From a virus, in the IMG/VR virus record IMGVR_UViG_3300037300_000108, positions 1-56,272 of that record: a stretch of DNA of 56,272 bases; one strand, given 5' to 3'. This document shows, one piece after another, positions 54,507-56,272 of this stretch. Every line of letters starts with the position of its first letter. Position 1 is the stretch's first letter. The translations under genes were made by a program, and so were the position numbers. The notes beneath the pieces were generated by a model. That model saw only the letters and a list, made by a program, of their open reading frames with translations, was not told the DNA's origin and did no database searches.

Positions 54507-54557
54507 CTACGTTGTCAGCTTGTTGCCGATACCAAGAAGTGCAGTAAGTGGAAACAT
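54507..54557 (-). pseudogene. Truncated duplicate of the 3TM holin start (16 codons)
   Basis: ATG 54557 codes MFPLTALLGIGNKLTT then TAG. The intact holin at 53598 starts MFPLAELLGIGSKLIEKLIP; DNA identity is high over about 45 nt. So a copy of the holin 5-prime end remains in the 93-bp gap. It is either a remnant of tandem duplication or a tiny expressed peptide. Confidence 0.65.
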
Positions 54558-54593
54558 ACAGGCTCGCTTTAAATGTGACTAACGTCGTATTGA

Positions 54594-54800
54594 TTAAGCC
54601 GTCTTGTCCGCCAGCGCAACTGTTGTCACCTCACGCAGCGCCAGCATAATTACCGGCCAAAGCATGATGGTGTACTGGCGATACTGCACAGGCAGGAGCG
54701 TACTCAAGAAACCTGAGTTAACTTCAACCACCGTCAGCAGAGCGCCGATGAGCGCCACCCAATAAGTCTTGGACTTGAGCCGCTGGATTAGCATGTTCAT
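54594..54800 (-). CDS. Small holin-like membrane protein (68 aa)
   Basis: Two hydrophobic segments (WVALIGALLTVVEVNSGFLS and YTIMLWPVIMLALREVTTV) are separated by a short polar loop, with basic N-terminus MNMLIQRLKSK. Matches small phage holins in size and topology. With the 3TM protein downstream it suggests a holin pair or holin/antiholin. Confidence 0.7.
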   Translation of the reverse strand: MNMLIQRLKSKTYWVALIGALLTVVEVNSGFLSTLLPVQYRQYTIMLWPVIMLALREVTTVALADKTA

Positions 54801-54805
54801 ATTGG

Positions 54806-55072
54806 TTACGCCTGTTCAGGCGCTTCAACGGCGCTTTGCAAGGGTGTCAGGTCTTCCGTTGTCCAATAATCCTTAGCTAGCATCAATACCAAATGCTCTT
54901 GGTTGCGTGCCAATGTGTCTGCCTCTTCGGAATTCAAAGCAGGCTTTGCTTTTAGCGCGTTAATCAGGTTCACACTGTCCATAGCGGAAGAGTAGTGCTT
55001 TGCGATTTGCTCAGGTGTAGTTTCGATAACGTAGTGCTCATCGATTTGCTCAGGGGTAGTTTCAATAATCAT
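54806..55072 (-). CDS. Small acidic protein with duplicated N-terminal motif (88 aa)
   Basis: Residues 1-26 repeat IETTPEQID-EHYV / IETTPEQIA-KHYS, an obvious internal duplication. The rest is helical (NSEEADTLARNQEHLVLMLA). It lies between fibre and holin genes and overlaps the fibre stop as ATGA. A fibre-chaperone or lysis-timing role is possible but not shown. Confidence 0.6.
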   Translation of the reverse strand: MIIETTPEQIDEHYVIETTPEQIAKHYSSAMDSVNLINALKAKPALNSEEADTLARNQEHLVLMLAKDYWTTEDLTPLQSAVEAPEQA

Positions 55073-56272
55073 GGGTTACTTTCAAGTGCCGTTAGGCGGG
55101 TTGTGAGTGATTCGATCAGGGCTTGTTGCTCTTGAATGGCTTTGACAAGCACTGGGATTAAAGCGGTGTCAATCATCCGCAGTTTGTCTGCATCTTCGTT
55201 ATCCACAATGACAGGGTTAGCACCTTCTAGCTCTAGCACGTCTTGGGCTTTAAAGCCGTAACGCACCCCGCCGTTGGTTTCTTCCGAGTCCCGTGCGGTG
55301 CGGAATTGATACGCTGTAGGTTGCAACGCTTTGACAAACTCAAGGCCGTGCGGTACAGGTGCAAAGTTGGTCTTGTCACGAGCGTCTGATACAACAGTCC
55401 AAGCCACTTGAATGTAGGCGTTGGTAACTCCAGTTGACCCCATGCAAAAGCGATTGTTTTCGGTAGTTGGATCAAAGACAGGGGCGTAGGAACCCGCTGG
55501 ATTAAACGGATTGATTGCTGTGTTTCCGCTGCCCGTGGTGTTTTCGCGGAGTGCGCCCTGCCCGCTGGCTGTGTTTTGAGTGCCTGTGGTGTTGCTGAGG
55601 AGTGCGTTCTGCCCGGTGGCTGTGTTTGCGCTGCCCGTGGTGTTGTTGCGGAGTGCTTGATACCCGCTGGCTGTGTTGTTGTTGCCTGTGGTGTTTGAAT
55701 TCAAAGCACCCGAACCCAATGCGGTGTTCGACGATATAGCCCCAGCACCTTTGCCTACTGTTAAGCCTGACAGGGTTGCGTCGGTTGTGGAAGAGATAGC
55801 TCCGGTTACTGCTAGGACGCCGCCAACAGTTGTGATCCCCCCTTGAGGTTGTATTGCTAGGGGCTTCTGTGTAACCCCTCCGTGGACTACACCTATATAT
55901 CCTGTATCAGTAGCGTTGTTATACCCAATGTACAGTCTTTTTGATTGAGTGGTAGCAGAGCGCACCTGCAACGCTCCAGCCTCTCCAGTACTAGCATTAT
56001 TACTTTCAATAGTCAGCGCGGCGGCTGTGACACTGGTCGTGCCAAAGGCGGACGCAGCACTAGCTGTGATAGCTCCGGTTACTGCTAGCGCCCCTGAGTT
56101 CACAGCAGCCAGCGTAGATGTGCCTGATGCCGACAGCGTAGTGAATGCACCAGCCGCAGGTGTACTCGCGCCGACAGTGCCGTTGATATTTATCGAGGCT
56201 GTACCTGTCAAGTTCGTGACTATACCGCTGCTGGGGGTTCCTAGGGCTGGGGTTACTAGGGTTGGGCTTGTG
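55069..56272 (-). CDS. Tail fibre with S74 chaperone domain, C-terminal part
   Basis: Continues the N-terminal part at 1-500 through the circle junction. About residues 290-363 of the full 511 are ~22-residue repeats (ALxxNTTGxxNTAxGxxAL, YadA-head-like beta-roll). The C-terminal peptidase S74 chaperone has Ser406 and Lys411 in the motif SDARDK. It also has YGFKAQDVLELEG and a coiled coil ending ALIESLTTRLTALE. This domain trimerises the fibre and then cuts itself off before Ser406. It probably serves host recognition. Confidence 0.9.
   Translation of the reverse strand, partial: TSPTLVTPALGTPSSGIVTNLTGTASININGTVGASTPAAGAFTTLSASGTSTLAAVNSGALAVTGAITASAASAFGTTSVTAAALTIESNNASTGEAGALQVRSATTQSKRLYIGYNNATDTGYIGVVHGGVTQKPLAIQPQGGITTVGGVLAVTGAISSTTDATLSGLTVGKGAGAISSNTALGSGALNSNTTGNNNTASGYQALRNNTTGSANTATGQNALLSNTTGTQNTASGQGALRENTTGSGNTAINPFNPAGSYAPVFDPTTENNRFCMGSTGVTNAYIQVAWTVVSDARDKTNFAPVPHGLEFVKALQPTAYQFRTARDSEETNGGVRYGFKAQDVLELEGANPVIVDNEDADKLRMIDTALIPVLVKAIQEQQALIESLTTRLTALESNP
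55510..55734 (-). repeat. 66-bp tandem repeats of the fibre beta-roll
   Basis: About three and a half units of 66 nt code the NTTGxxNTAxG motif. On the plus strand GTGCCTGTGGTGTTG-like words recur. Confidence 0.7.
56105..56272. repeat. Right copy of the contig-end overlap
   Basis: Repeats bases 1-168 with three silent differences. One copy should be removed to obtain the circular map of about 56,104 bp. Confidence 0.85.

Noticed and set aside
1-56272. Diversity-generating retroelement
   Set aside because: No reverse transcriptase and no template/variable repeat pair with adenine-biased changes was seen near the fibre genes.
1-56272. Integrase, excisionase or CI-type repressor (temperate phage)
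   Set aside because: No tyrosine or serine recombinase motif and no repressor with peptidase domain was found; the LexA-like protein is only a DNA-binding domain.
1-56272. tRNA genes
   Set aside because: No sequence with a T-arm consensus and cloverleaf was found on either strand by eye; a tRNA scan would be decisive.

Overview
The window is a complete or near-complete tailed-phage genome, most likely a podovirus of a Gram-negative bacterium. The first 168 bases recur at the right end (1-168 and 56105-56272, three mismatches). Joining the ends leaves a circular map of about 56,104 bp and restores one unbroken 511-codon tail-fibre gene across the junction. A P22-type portal, a gp10-like tail nozzle, adaptor-like proteins, very large internal (ejection-type) proteins and no tape-measure or sheath gene point to a short-tailed virion. 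I saw no integrase, CI-type repressor, tRNA or CRISPR array, so a virulent lifestyle is likely. The host cannot be named from sequence alone.

Layout. Two divergent transcription units start at about 18.5-18.8 kb and converge at about 34.9 kb. The minus-strand late unit runs from the small terminase (18492) leftwards through a LexA-like winged-helix protein, the large terminase (split by a class 3 intein), portal, a GroES-like co-chaperonin, scaffold, decoration protein and major capsid protein. It continues past a terminator (8.7 kb) to a glycosyltransferase, a cluster of small Lys/Gly-rich proteins, adaptors and tail-fibre proteins. After crossing the circle junction it covers the S74-type fibre, the lysis genes (small holins, 3TM holin, GH108 endolysin), tail nozzle, a PF10118-type hydrolase, three large internal virion proteins and a 2251-residue polyvalent protein (34933-41688).

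The plus-strand early unit (18.8-34.9 kb) begins with small unknown genes, several sharing an identical ribosome-binding leader, and a RadC-like protein. It is interrupted at 22.73-23.46 kb by a mostly non-coding island with terminators, a structured element, a short minus-strand gene and a promoter. It resumes with a chain of tiny overlapping genes and then a replication and recombination set: ParB-like protein, SF2 helicase, TOPRIM primase, Cas4/RecB-like nuclease, Sak3-type annealing protein, SSB, MazG-like pyrophosphatase, RHH regulator and Ref-like HNH nuclease. One nuclease gene (30693-30971) faces the opposite way.

The most striking unexplained signal is a 14-bp palindrome, TGGCA-N4-TGCCA. 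I counted 13 copies by eye, against about 0.05 expected by chance. Twelve lie inside genes, mostly reading VAxLP in linkers between domains, and four cluster at the early/late divergence next to a perfect DnaA box. It may be the binding site of a phage or host protein, or a miniature mobile palindrome.
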